64,000 nucleotides of DNA from a cyanobacterium PCC 7702 (GCA_000332255.1 KB235926.1:1717112-1781111); one strand, 5' to 3'. Shown: positions 26,439 through 35,535, counted from the stretch's first letter. The notes: generated by a model not told the origin, from the sequence alone. Program-made: numbers and translations.

Positions 26439-27440
26439 ATGATGAGAAGAATAATATTAAGATTGATTAGTTATTTTTTAAAATTAATAACAGCGAGCGC
26501 TCAAGGTATTGCATGTAATTTCAGACTATTATTAATAGTTGCTTGTGTATTAATATCGATTATCTTGATTTGTTCAAGCTTAGAAGCCAAACCACCAGTA
26601 GAGGATTTGAGCTTGTGGCGAGCATACGAGCGATCGCTACAAAAAGCCAAATACGTTGACCTAACCCATACAATTACTCCCGAAATTCCCGTTTGGAAAG
26701 GTTTTGGTCCATCTACCTTTTCTAGAACTATTAATCCTCAAACCGGTCAACCCTACACTTATGAGAAAGATGGGTTTGAAGCAACCCATTACGATTTATC
26801 TACAGATCAGCTGGGAACTCAGCTAGATCCACCAGCTCATTGGGATCCCAACTACCCATCCATTGATGAGTTACCCGCAACCTATACTATTCGACCGCTA
26901 GTAGTGATTCCCATTCAAGACAAGGTAGCTAAAAATCCTGGTTATCACTTAACGGTAGCAGATATTTTAGAATGGGAAGCCAAGCACGGTAAAATTCCCC
27001 CCGGTTCGGTTGTATTTGTACGTTCTGACTGGTCCAAGGAATGGCCAAATCCCCAACTAGCTGCAAGAACTCAATTTCCGGGAGTCAAGCTAGAAGCGCT
27101 GAAATTTTTACATCTGCAGCGACGCATTCTCTTTCACGGTCACGAACCATTAGACACCGACACCACACCAAACTTAGAAGGAGAAGCTTGGCTGTTGCAC
27201 CATGGTTATACTCAAGCTGAGGGAGTTGCCAACCTTGACAAAGTACCGGAAACTGGTGCTCTTGTAGCAATAGGCTTTCCCAAATTTCAAGGCGGGACTG
27301 GAGGTTATGCAAGATACATTGCTATTTGTCCTCCCCAGTGGAAATACGGGATTACGGTCAACCAAACAGCAGAAGCTCCTTTGCCAAAAGCTAGCAAACC
27401 ATTGCACTGGGATGAAAAACTCGGTATGCGAGTCAGATAG
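26439..27440 (+). CDS. Cyclase-family (kynurenine formamidase-like) protein, membrane-anchored or exported
   Basis: 333-aa protein with a basic, hydrophobic N-terminus and one strong membrane segment (about 29-46), so the catalytic part is probably periplasmic. The domain matches the cyclase family: DLTHTITPEIPVWKG, then the metal region. The usual HxGTHxDxPxH reads QLGTQLDPPAH, with Gln124 and Gln128 replacing two His while D130 and H134 stay. A GHEPLDTD segment follows. Some family members carry Gln variants, so it may still act, perhaps on another substrate. It lies 30 nt after the DUF2949 gene. Confidence 0.82.
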   Translation: MMRRIILRLISYFLKLITASAQGIACNFRLLLIVACVLISIILICSSLEAKPPVEDLSLWRAYERSLQKAKYVDLTHTITPEIPVWKGFGPSTFSRTINPQTGQPYTYEKDGFEATHYDLSTDQLGTQLDPPAHWDPNYPSIDELPATYTIRPLVVIPIQDKVAKNPGYHLTVADILEWEAKHGKIPPGSVVFVRSDWSKEWPNPQLAARTQFPGVKLEALKFLHLQRRILFHGHEPLDTDTTPNLEGEAWLLHHGYTQAEGVANLDKVPETGALVAIGFPKFQGGTGGYARYIAICPPQWKYGITVNQTAEAPLPKASKPLHWDEKLGMRVR

Positions 27441-27456
27441 GGTAAGGAGTTGGAAT

Positions 27457-28206
27457 TCATTGAGAACTATAGGCGATACGCAAACTTTGTACGAGAATGA
27501 GCATGGATGCGAGCGCCATTAAAGTTCCCCAAAACCAGTAAGGTAAAAATAACTCCTGTTGAATTTGTGCAGTGTCCGACAGTCCTGAAAAAGGAGCACT
27601 GTAGCTAAATAAATAGTTGAGTTGGTGATAAGTACTGACACAAGCCTGAACGCCCAAAAATTGGGTAGTAAATCCCACAAGATAGCGAGGTGCTTTTAGT
27701 GCAATACCCAGAACCAGCAGACCTAACAAGGAAATTGCTATTAATCCAAATAGCGATCGCACCCAAATTACTGCCGACAACAGCAAAAAAGCGCCCAAAA
27801 TTCTCAGACACCAGACTGCCGTTGTCAAGTTGCGAGAAGCCAGTATTAATACTGCACCAGCAATTGGAGGTCCCATAGGTCCGGCAGCTGCTATTAAAGC
27901 CCGACCGAAACCACTGAACAGAAAACCTCTACTATAACTGTAAAATGCTACGCCCGAGCCATTGGGAAAAATTAGTAACTGCCGAAAATCACCTCCCAAT
28001 AACAACGCCATTAAGCCGTGACTCATTTCATGAAACCAAGTAGCCAGGATGGTAAATGGGTATAAAATATAATTTCCTACCGGGATTTGCCATAGAAATG
28101 CGGTAGTCAGCGCTGCTGCTATCAACCAGATAAATCCCATACGCTCCATTTCGGCTGGAGCTTGTGTGACAAGCAATGATTGCCAATCCTTGTTTGGTTC
28201 CCGCAT
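27457..28206 (-). CDS. M50B-like membrane metallopeptidase family protein
   Basis: 249-aa polytopic membrane protein. HEMSH (59-63) lies in a membrane segment, as in M50-type intramembrane proteases, followed by several helices and a second conserved-looking region GPMGPPIAGA. The ATG at 28206 has GAGGAAAA upstream and is preferred over a GTG at 28266 that would overlap the FHA gene. It is the last gene of a three-gene operon with two FHA proteins. Whether it is a protease is not shown. Confidence 0.72.
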   Translation of the reverse strand: MREPNKDWQSLLVTQAPAEMERMGFIWLIAAALTTAFLWQIPVGNYILYPFTILATWFHEMSHGLMALLLGGDFRQLLIFPNGSGVAFYSYSRGFLFSGFGRALIAAAGPMGPPIAGAVLILASRNLTTAVWCLRILGAFLLLSAVIWVRSLFGLIAISLLGLLVLGIALKAPRYLVGFTTQFLGVQACVSTYHQLNYLFSYSAPFSGLSDTAQIQQELFLPYWFWGTLMALASMLILVQSLRIAYSSQ

Positions 28207-28240
28207 CGATGTATTTTCCTCTGCTATTGATCTTGGGATT

Positions 28241-28657
28241 TTAGTTGTGAGGTTCCTTGAGGACACTTTCTGGGAGATGGTGGTAATTTTTTTTACCGTT
28301 TAACCCTCCTTCTTCCCAACCGCTGCTAGATGGGGAGCAAATTTCCGTTGGTGGCAAATTCAGGCGAATTTGAATTTGTGGACCGGAACGGGCAAGACGG
28401 AGAATAACTCCATCAGTTACTGGCAGCTGCACAATAGCCTCTCCATCTACGTAAGTGCCATTGGCACCTAAACTTACAACTTCCCAACCTTTACCCAATC
28501 TTCGCACTTCGACATGGTAGCGGGAGACTACGGCGCTGTACAGAACAACATGGTTATCTGCAGCGCGTCCAATCCGGATTAGTGGTTCATCGTCTGCAAA
28601 AGTCCAGCTTTGGGCAGGGATCGATTGTAGTGGTTGTAAGAGGATAAGTGTAATCAC
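28241..28657 (-). CDS. FHA domain protein
   Basis: 138-aa protein, almost all one forkhead-associated domain: IRIGRAADNHVVL, then VVSRYHVEV and GANGTYVDG, the conserved phosphothreonine-binding loops. A Ser/Gly-rich tail follows. The start is GTG at 28657, 42 nt after the upstream FHA gene. It probably recognises a Thr-phosphorylated partner of a Ser/Thr kinase. No kinase is in the window. Confidence 0.85.
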   Translation of the reverse strand: MITLILLQPLQSIPAQSWTFADDEPLIRIGRAADNHVVLYSAVVSRYHVEVRRLGKGWEVVSLGANGTYVDGEAIVQLPVTDGVILRLARSGPQIQIRLNLPPTEICSPSSSGWEEGGLNGKKNYHHLPESVLKEPHN

Positions 28658-28699
28658 GTGCTAGGGTTGTATCAATCCATCCCCAATATAACCGACTGT

Positions 28700-29497
28700 T
28701 CAGGACAGTTGAAATAGGAATGTTACTAAATCTCCTTTACCCAAACTAATGCGATCGCCTGGTCTCAAGCGATGGCGATTTCCCGGTAACAACGGTAAAT
28801 TGTTAATATAAGTGCCGTTGGAACTACCCACATCTTCAATATAATAAGCATCTGACTCCACGCGAATATCGCAATGAACCCGCGACACGATTTCGGAGTT
28901 GGGAAATCCGGAAACGTCTATGTCTGGAGGTATGCGATCGTTAGGCTTGCCAATGTGAATCACAGAAAGATTCTGTGGCAATTCCACCTCTCTGTTGGTT
29001 TGGACGTGAATCAAGCGTGCTGTTACCTGCTGTAATTGTGTTCTTGCAGCCGGTACGCCTTGGGAAGGTGGTGCTGCAGTTTTTTTGTGTTCAGTCACCG
29101 GTTGAGTTATTGGAGGCGGCGACAAATTTGTTTCCTCTGTTGAATATGGAGGATTGCTTTCTGGGGGAACGGCCACTGCTGTTGGTGGTAAAGGAGAAGA
29201 ATCAGGAGTAGCGTGACCGGCGGTTTTGCCAAGCGATAGCGGTTGTGGTTGAACGAGTGGTTCGGGGGTAACTAAAGGTTGTACTTCCACCGGAGGAATA
29301 TCAGGCGCTACAGTTGCGGCTACCGCTGCTTTCCCAGCACGCAGGTGATAACCACATTGTCCGCAGAAGGAAGCATCTGCTTGTACGGTGGCTCCGCAGT
29401 TAGGACAGGTTGTAGTTGCTGGTAGCGGAGTATAGCAGGCTTCGCATTGAATAGCGCCATCAGGGTTGGGGTGATTGCAGTTAGGGCAGACGATCAT
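28700..29497 (-). CDS. Zinc-ribbon and FHA domain protein
   Basis: 265-aa protein. The N-terminus has two zinc ribbons (CPNCNHPNPDGAIQCEAC and CPNCGATVQADASFCGQCG), followed by a long Pro-rich low-complexity linker (about 58-165) and a C-terminal FHA domain (about 180-262) with VIHIGKPNDR, IVSRVHCDI and GSSNGTYINN. This architecture is common in cyanobacterial Ser/Thr-kinase signalling. First gene of the operon with the second FHA protein and the M50-like protein. Confidence 0.88.
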   Translation of the reverse strand: MIVCPNCNHPNPDGAIQCEACYTPLPATTTCPNCGATVQADASFCGQCGYHLRAGKAAVAATVAPDIPPVEVQPLVTPEPLVQPQPLSLGKTAGHATPDSSPLPPTAVAVPPESNPPYSTEETNLSPPPITQPVTEHKKTAAPPSQGVPAARTQLQQVTARLIHVQTNREVELPQNLSVIHIGKPNDRIPPDIDVSGFPNSEIVSRVHCDIRVESDAYYIEDVGSSNGTYINNLPLLPGNRHRLRPGDRISLGKGDLVTFLFQLS

Positions 29498-29628
29498 GGA
29501 ATTAAGCCTTTATATTCGTATGGTAGTAAAATATGCCAGCTATGAGAACGGCAACTCTAGCTTCCGATTTTAACAATTACTTTTTTGCACACAGAAGGCT
29601 TAAAGATGGCAAGCTTAGATGTTTGATT

Positions 29629-30354
29629 TCATCCTTGTTTGAGTTCATCTCCTGCAGCTGCATCCAACAGCCACCAAAGTTCTCCCTGAGGTTGAATTAG
29701 ACGAGATGGATAAGCATCACTGTCGCCTTCTGGTGCAAAGACTTGAGCTAAAGCTGGTTTCTTGTTGGCGCCAGATACCAAAAAAATTACGCACCTGGCG
29801 GCGTTAATGAATGGATAGGTAAAGGTGATGCGGGGATGGCCATCTTTGTTTCCCACAGTGATGAGGCGATCGCGAACTTTGAGCGCCTCTGTATGGGGAA
29901 ATAAGGATGCAGTATGACCATCATCGCCCATTCCTAGTAAAATTACATCCAAAGCAGGAAATTCACCCGGCGCAGTCTGAAAAAATTCTTGCAATTGTTG
30001 TTCGTACTGAGCAGCAGATACCGCGGGATCCCCTTGTGTTGTGGGAATAGGATGAATGTTAGCTGCTGGTATGTTTACCCGCTCTAACCATGCTTGACGG
30101 GCCATGTTGAAATTGCTCTCCAAACTTGTGGGAGGAACGTAACGTTCATCTCCCCAAAACACGTGTATCTTGTCCCAAGGAAGATCTTGTTTGGCGATCG
30201 CTTCATACAACGGCTTCGGCGTGTTACCACCAGATAAGGCAATGGTAAATATTCCCCGTTGTTCAATGGCAGCTGGAATTTTCGCTAAAAGCAACTCTAG
30301 CGCTCGCTCCACCAAGGCTTCTGTGTCTGGTAAAACTTCTATTTTTTTATTCAT
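29629..30354 (-). CDS. pgl: 6-phosphogluconolactonase
   Basis: 241-aa enzyme of the oxidative pentose phosphate pathway that hydrolyses 6-phosphogluconolactone. It shows ALSGGNTPKPLYEA, HVFWGDERYVP and LLGMGDDGHTASLFP. This pathway feeds NADPH at night and in heterocysts. The ATG at 30354 is preferred over a TTG at 30381. No zwf or gnd is adjacent. Confidence 0.95.
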   Translation of the reverse strand: MNKKIEVLPDTEALVERALELLLAKIPAAIEQRGIFTIALSGGNTPKPLYEAIAKQDLPWDKIHVFWGDERYVPPTSLESNFNMARQAWLERVNIPAANIHPIPTTQGDPAVSAAQYEQQLQEFFQTAPGEFPALDVILLGMGDDGHTASLFPHTEALKVRDRLITVGNKDGHPRITFTYPFINAARCVIFLVSGANKKPALAQVFAPEGDSDAYPSRLIQPQGELWWLLDAAAGDELKQG

Positions 30355-30542
30355 TTCTTTTTCATCACCAACTGCTTCCAAGTTTTACGATATCTAACTC
30401 CTTAGTGTCTTGCTGTTTAGCTTTTGAAACTTTTAATCTCACCCTGGGTGTTTCTTGCAAATTTTTATGACAACTTCCCCAAATGAGGAGGCAACACCTG
30501 CAAACAAGCTGGTGTAAAAAACAGTATCAAATCACAAAGAAT

Positions 30543-31283
30543 TTATCCTGGATATAACTGCTCCCAATCTTTAATTGCTTGTCTTTGAGCGCTTAATAAT
30601 TGCTGAATTCCTTTTTCTGCAAAATTTAACAATCGATCTAACTGGCTGCGGCTAAAACTGCCTTCTTCCGCAGTTCCCTGAATTTCTATAATTCCTAAAT
30701 GCTCGTTCATTACCACATTAAAGTCTACAGTAGCAGCTACGTCTTCGATGTAGTTCAAATCTAAAAATGGTTCCCCTTCTAATAAGCCTACAGAAACAGC
30801 CGCTATTTGCGCTCTTAGGGGCGATCGCTCCAACACTCCCTGCTGTAACAATTTGGAAACCGCATTTGCTAAGGCGACAAATCCACCCGTAATTGCTGCT
30901 GTTCTCGTACCAGCATCTGCTTGCAAAACATCTGCATCCACAGTAAGCGTACGTTCTCCCAGCAAATTTAAATTTACTGCTGCCCGCAAGCTACGTCCTA
31001 TCAAACGCTGAATTTCTTGAGTTCTTCCAGACAATTTCAAAAATTCCCGCTCCTGTCGTTGCTGAGTGGCACTTGGTAGCATTCGGTACTCAGCAGTCAG
31101 CCACCCTTTACCAGTGCCGATCAGAAACTTGGGAACTTCTTCCGCCACACTCACGGTACACAAGACTTTTGTCTCACCGCAAACCGTTAACACGGAACCA
31201 GGAGCAAAGCGAGTAAAATTTAGCTCAAAGCTTACGGGACGAAGTTCGTAGGGTTGCCGACCGTCTGGACGCTGCCAAACCAT
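30543..31283 (-). CDS. rph: Ribonuclease PH
   Basis: 246-aa phosphorolytic 3'-5' exoribonuclease that trims tRNA 3' ends. It starts [16 protein letters not shown] and carries the phosphate-binding RTAAITGG segment and [14 protein letters not shown]. Length is normal. It stands alone on the minus strand. Confidence 0.96.
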   Translation of the reverse strand: MVWQRPDGRQPYELRPVSFELNFTRFAPGSVLTVCGETKVLCTVSVAEEVPKFLIGTGKGWLTAEYRMLPSATQQRQEREFLKLSGRTQEIQRLIGRSLRAAVNLNLLGERTLTVDADVLQADAGTRTAAITGGFVALANAVSKLLQQGVLERSPLRAQIAAVSVGLLEGEPFLDLNYIEDVAATVDFNVVMNEHLGIIEIQGTAEEGSFSRSQLDRLLNFAEKGIQQLLSAQRQAIKDWEQLYPG

Positions 31284-31487
31284 TGGGGTAGCCTCAAATT
31301 TCTGATATATATTACTGCCTTCAGGTTATCCTTTCAGTGAACAGTTTAGGCATTTTTAAACAACTATGTCAGAATTTCTCTTTTTACAATCATGATGAGG
31401 AGCAAATCAAGCGCGATATGCCATCCGGCACGCTTGGCGATCGCAATTCGAACTAATGATGGTATAATCCTGGCTCGAAGACAAAGA

Positions 31488-32042
31488 TTAAAAGACTGAA
31501 AGGAAGTTGACGATGTTATACTGGACAATTTCTGGAGGCTGGTCACCATTAACAGTCAACAGACGGCGACGGCGATCGTAATACTCCAACACAGGAATGG
31601 TGCGATCGTAAAATAACTCGACACGGCGTTGCACAATTTCAGGTTGTTCGTCTGGAAGAGAACACCCCAAAGCACGGCTAACCATAACGGCTTGCGGTAC
31701 TTGTAAATAAACAGCCCACGTTAACTGCTGATCCAAAGTCTCCAACAAAAAATCCAATTCCTCTGCTTGCACGGCAGTACGGGGATAACCTTCCAATACC
31801 CAACCACGACTGGCATCGGCATGTTTGAGCCGAGCCCGCATAAATTCTATAATCATTTGGTCTGGAACTAACTCTTTAGTTTCCAGATCGAACCGCGCCA
31901 ACCAACCTCTGTTGCTCAAGCACGCGATCGCCCCTCGCAAAATTTCACGCTCCGAAATCAAAGGAAGATCGAAGTGCTTGCAAAGCCTTTGTGCTTGAGT
32001 GCTTTTTCCAGCTCCTGAACCTCCCAAAATCACCAATCTCAC
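31488..32042 (-). CDS. Adenylate-kinase-like nucleoside monophosphate kinase
   Basis: 184-aa P-loop kinase. GGSGAGKST (7-15) is the ATP site, REILRG the NMP-binding start, and EGYPRTAVQAEELD the counterpart of GFPRT in adenylate kinase. The lid is short and lacks zinc Cys. The main adk normally sits in the ribosomal-protein operon, so this is probably a second, divergent copy with uncertain substrate. ATG start at 32042. Confidence 0.82.
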   Translation of the reverse strand: MRLVILGGSGAGKSTQAQRLCKHFDLPLISEREILRGAIACLSNRGWLARFDLETKELVPDQMIIEFMRARLKHADASRGWVLEGYPRTAVQAEELDFLLETLDQQLTWAVYLQVPQAVMVSRALGCSLPDEQPEIVQRRVELFYDRTIPVLEYYDRRRRLLTVNGDQPPEIVQYNIVNFLSVF

Positions 32043-32335
32043 AAAATTTCGCTCCTCATCCTGTCCATTTCACAACTGTACTAATTCTGTTTCGCAAAAC
32101 AAAAAAGCAAATTTCCTATCCGGACAATTAGAAGATATTCACAATATCATAGTCCCCTCCTCTCATTTCTGAAATGTATATTTCCCAAATCTATGTGTCT
32201 TTTTTTACAACATTTCTGGAAAGCTAGCAAGGAAGCAGATACTTGATGAACTTCATTTCCTCCCCAAAATAGTGCGATTGTACCTCCGTGTTTTTAAGTA
32301 ATTAGAATTTTAAATTGTAATAAATTATTTAAGTA
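32043..32335. other. Divergent spacer between the adk-like and CobO-like genes
   Basis: 293 nt, AT-rich, no gene or clear structure. It should carry both promoters. Confidence 0.4.
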
Positions 32336-32875
32336 ATGATGGTTGCCCAGTTAGAAACCCCAGGCGGAAATTTAAACCTTGCCCTACCGTATGCAGTCCA
32401 AGGATTAGTACAAGTTTTCACGAGCATAAATCGTAATTTCTTTACTAGCGTCATGGCTCAAGCACTGAGGATTGCCGGTCAGGGTACGCCAGTATTAGTG
32501 GTGCAATTCCTCAAAGGAGGTATCAACCAAGGACAAGAACGTCCCATTCGACTAGGACAGAATTTAGATTGGATTCGCTGCGACTTGCCTCGTTGCATCG
32601 ATACACCCCATCTTGACGAGAGCGAAACCCAAGCCCTACAAAAATTGTGGCAACATACACAAAAAGTCGTATTTGAGGGTAAGTATTCTCTTGTTGTCTT
32701 GGATGAGTTGAGCTTAGCGATTAAGTTTGGTTTAATTCCTGAAACAGAAGTTCTCTCTTTCCTGGCAAAACGTCCTGCTCACGTCGATATTATTCTCACG
32801 GGTCCAGAAATGCCCAAATCTATCCTGGAGATAGCAGACCAGATTACGGAGATCCGCCGCAGTCATCAACCTTAA
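32336..32875 (+). CDS. CobO/BtuR-like P-loop family protein without a P-loop
   Basis: 179-aa protein resembling ATP:cob(I)alamin adenosyltransferases of the CobO type: PVLVVQFLKGG, LVVLDELSLAIKFG (Walker B and following helix), FLAKRPAHVDIILTG and ADQITEIR all match. In the family the N-terminal strand ends in GDGKGKTT; here residues 29-37 read TSINRNFFT, so no Walker A exists. It is unlikely to bind ATP normally and may be a regulatory or structural paralogue. It lies 10 nt before dcd and probably shares its transcript. Confidence 0.78.
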   Translation: MMVAQLETPGGNLNLALPYAVQGLVQVFTSINRNFFTSVMAQALRIAGQGTPVLVVQFLKGGINQGQERPIRLGQNLDWIRCDLPRCIDTPHLDESETQALQKLWQHTQKVVFEGKYSLVVLDELSLAIKFGLIPETEVLSFLAKRPAHVDIILTGPEMPKSILEIADQITEIRRSHQP

Positions 32876-32885
32876 AAGCTTTTGA

Positions 32886-33482
32886 ATGTACCCTAAACAA
32901 ATGCTGAAAAACGACAAGTGGATTTACGAGCAAGCTCAAAAAGGCATGATTTCGCCTTTTGAACCGACTTTAATTCGTCGCATCGAAACTCGCGGCGTAA
33001 TTTCCTTTGGCTTATCTTCCTACGGCTACGACATCCGCTTATCTCCCCGGGAATTTCGCATCTTCCGGCACATTCCCGGAACTGTGGTGGATCCAAAAAA
33101 TTTTAATCCCGCCAATTTAGAAGCAACAGCACTCCACAAGGATGAAGCCGGCGAATTCTTTATCCTGCCAGCACACTCCTATGGTTTAGGTGTAGCTTTA
33201 GAGCGATTAGAGGTGCCGGAAAACATCACTGTACTTTGCATTGGCAAGAGCACCTATGCTCGATGTGGCATTATTGCTAATCTGACGCCAGCAGAAGCAG
33301 CTTGGCGCGGACATCTTACCTTGGAGTTCTCTAATTCTTCTAGCGCGGATTGTCGAATTTACGCGAATGAAGGGGTGGTGCAGCTATTGTTTTTCGAAGG
33401 CGATGAGTGTGCTGTCAGCTACCAGGCACGTCAAGGCAAATACCAAGACCAACCCGAAGCCGTGACCTTAGCTAGGGTTTAG
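32886..33482 (+). CDS. dcd: dCTP deaminase
   Basis: 198-aa enzyme converting dCTP to dUTP for thymidylate synthesis. It has GLSSYGYDIRLS, GKSTYARCGI and the catalytic AEAAWRGHLTLEFSN. The start could also be the ATG at 32901 (MLKNDKW), closer to many homologues; no ribosome site separates the two. The 3' end overlaps the thymidylate-synthase-like gene by 15 nt, tail to tail. Confidence 0.94.
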   Translation: MYPKQMLKNDKWIYEQAQKGMISPFEPTLIRRIETRGVISFGLSSYGYDIRLSPREFRIFRHIPGTVVDPKNFNPANLEATALHKDEAGEFFILPAHSYGLGVALERLEVPENITVLCIGKSTYARCGIIANLTPAEAAWRGHLTLEFSNSSSADCRIYANEGVVQLLFFEGDECAVSYQARQGKYQDQPEAVTLARV

Positions 33483-35000
33483 CGGCTTATCTTGTTCGTA
33501 GGGAATTTGCATTGTAAAAGCGATTTCCGCTTTCTGTAGCTCTGTGCCAAGGTAGAGGGCGTGCGCGGTTTCTAAGTCCGGGCGATCGCTTGCAATCTGA
33601 CGATAAAGCTGCTTTGCGGTACGTCCGCGATAAACCCGAAGCACTTCGCCCGCTCCAGGAGAAATCAGTTCCACTACAATCTCTTGACCGACACTAATTA
33701 CGAAGCTACCTGCAGGATCCCAGAAGGTTTGCTTGGGAGGGTAGTGCTGTTTGATAATTGTGTCCGCCGCTTCAAAGCAATCATCGTATATATGAGCGCT
33801 ATGGCTAACGGTAACTAGCGATCCAAGCGGAATATGTGGCACCGCCCTAGCTTGGATGTATCGCTGTAGAGCGATTAGCTGCATCGCGTTAGCCGGCCAG
33901 GCAGAAAACATATCGTTACTGCGGAACGTCGCCACAAGAATCAACTTCGAGTCACTCACAGCAATCCAAATATGATTCAGGCACGGCGGTTCGCTGCTTG
34001 TGAGGTCGTACTTGGAGTCCCAAAGGTTGAGCACGATTCTCGAGGAATAGGGATTTTTTTGCAGTGCTCGAATCGCTTGCTCTATCTGGTCGACTTCGAA
34101 ATAGGACCTGAGGCGATCGCCATAAGTATACTTAACTCCTTCTCCTTCTGCCTTCTGCTGTTTGCCTTCTGCCTTTAATAAATGCTCGCAATATTCTTGA
34201 ATAAAAGTTTTTTCCAGCGGCAGATAATCCGGCAGGTAATACTCCTTTTGTGTTTCCGCCGTAATAATTGCTGTGAGGGTGACCAACTCTTGCCAAGTCC
34301 CGCCGTAGGAGTTCAGGCGAAGCTTTCCAAACCTACGGATACGATGCAATATCTGAACCCAAGCCTCAGCGATCGTAGGTGCTTCAATGCTGTGTCCGAT
34401 TTGCCTTGCGGGAAGCAAGGACGTGGCATATTCGTTCATTGGGTATTCTTGTGGCACGCTCCAGGCTTCTGCTTGCTTGGGAAGGGATTTGATGATTGCG
34501 ATCGCTTCCTCTAGAGATTTGGCTTCGAAAGCCTTGACAGCAGTTCTCAGCGCTTCCAAAGCCTCCAAAGGTATTTCGATATCGATGTATCCCGTTATTT
34601 CCGATTTAATAACCCACACAGGCTTCGAAGCATCGGAAATACCTTGATAACAGCCGTTTCGCCAAAAATCCAGAACACAGCTGGACCCCCCCGATACCTT
34701 ATCCTCTCTGGTTGCGTTTAAAACCACTAGATATCGCACGTAGGGATTAGCAAGCAGATTTCGGACTAGAAAATTAATTCCCCGTCGCGGTGAATATAGC
34801 TGACCTATGGCAGCAAAATCCTCTTTTTGTAAAGCCTTAGCCACCACCAGGCGTGGTGTCCAGCCACACACTACCGCTGTCACGCCATGACCACAAATAA
34901 TTTGATTTGACTTGTATTTGGGGAGGTATTGAAATTGGGGAGACAGTGCGTTGCGGGGGTCGCCGTGGTTGAAGCAACTGCCATTAGTTTTACCCGTCAT
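33468..35000 (-). CDS. Thymidylate synthase-family fusion protein with MtrA-like N-terminal domain
   Basis: 510-aa protein. The first about 160 residues (CGHGVTAVVCGWTPRLV, a CGNN-like core, NPYVRYLVVLNATREDK) resemble the MtrA/DUF4346-type domain seen in archaeal methyl-transfer proteins. The middle is a ThyA fold: TYGDRLRSYF, then PPC with Cys340 as likely nucleophile, and RSNDMFSAWPANAMQL for the RSxDxxxGxPxN motif. It should make dTMP from dUMP. A repeat-encoded insert (KAEGKQQKAEGEG) lies just before TYGDR. The ATG at 35000 is chosen over a TTG at 35015. It overlaps dcd tail to tail, and the two sit in one pathway. Confidence 0.8.
   Translation of the reverse strand: MTGKTNGSCFNHGDPRNALSPQFQYLPKYKSNQIICGHGVTAVVCGWTPRLVVAKALQKEDFAAIGQLYSPRRGINFLVRNLLANPYVRYLVVLNATREDKVSGGSSCVLDFWRNGCYQGISDASKPVWVIKSEITGYIDIEIPLEALEALRTAVKAFEAKSLEEAIAIIKSLPKQAEAWSVPQEYPMNEYATSLLPARQIGHSIEAPTIAEAWVQILHRIRRFGKLRLNSYGGTWQELVTLTAIITAETQKEYYLPDYLPLEKTFIQEYCEHLLKAEGKQQKAEGEGVKYTYGDRLRSYFEVDQIEQAIRALQKNPYSSRIVLNLWDSKYDLTSSEPPCLNHIWIAVSDSKLILVATFRSNDMFSAWPANAMQLIALQRYIQARAVPHIPLGSLVTVSHSAHIYDDCFEAADTIIKQHYPPKQTFWDPAGSFVISVGQEIVVELISPGAGEVLRVYRGRTAKQLYRQIASDRPDLETAHALYLGTELQKAEIAFTMQIPYEQDKPLNPS
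34144..34176. repeat. Heptamer short tandem repeat (CCTTCTG)n inside a gene
   Basis: On the plus strand: CCTTCTG, CCTTCTG, CTGTTTG, CCTTCTG, CCTTT. This resembles the short tandemly repeated heptamers of filamentous cyanobacteria, normally found between genes. Here it is read in frame by the thymidylate-synthase-like gene as KAEGKQQKAEG. Confidence 0.75.
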
Positions 35001-35118
35001 GATGATTTGGCTCAAAATTAACCAAACCTAATCACACTATCATACATTTATGTCTTTTGGGATAAAGGTTCCCTTACCCTGCGGGAAGCTGCTGTTGCCT
35101 CTTGTGAATTGACAAACG

Positions 35119-35535
35119 TCAAGTTGATTTGAGATGGCGTACTTCAATGATTGTATGCACGTTACCGCGGGGTGCAAAATCCGCTTTGACAGTAACTTCT
35201 AAAGGATCGCAAGCAGCAACAAAATCATCTAAAATTTGATTGGCGGATTCTTCGTGGGAAATATAGCGATCGCGGTAACTGTTAATGTAGAGTTTGAGGG
35301 ATTTTAATTCTACTACCTTTTCATCAGGAATGTAGGTGATGTGAATGGTGGCAAAGTCAGGATAGCCAGAAAAAGGACACTTACAGGTAAACTCCGGTAA
35401 ACAAATATCAATATTATAGCGGCGTCCTACCCGTGGATTGGGAAATGTGATTAATTTTCCTTCTGCAATGTTGCGTTCGCCATACTTAATTTGCTGTTCA
35501 ACTTGAGACGTTGTTTCGGGAGAGGAGTTACTCAT
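35119..35535 (-). CDS. queF: NADPH-dependent preQ0 reductase
   Basis: 138-aa single-domain QueF that reduces preQ0 to preQ1 in queuosine synthesis for tRNA anticodons. The nucleophile Cys53 lies in CPFSGYPDF with D60, and the QueF motif ELKSLKLY is followed by the substrate-binding HEESANQILDD. The ATG at 35535 is preferred over a TTG at 35541. No other que gene is adjacent. Confidence 0.95.
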   Translation of the reverse strand: MSNSSPETTSQVEQQIKYGERNIAEGKLITFPNPRVGRRYNIDICLPEFTCKCPFSGYPDFATIHITYIPDEKVVELKSLKLYINSYRDRYISHEESANQILDDFVAACDPLEVTVKADFAPRGNVHTIIEVRHLKST

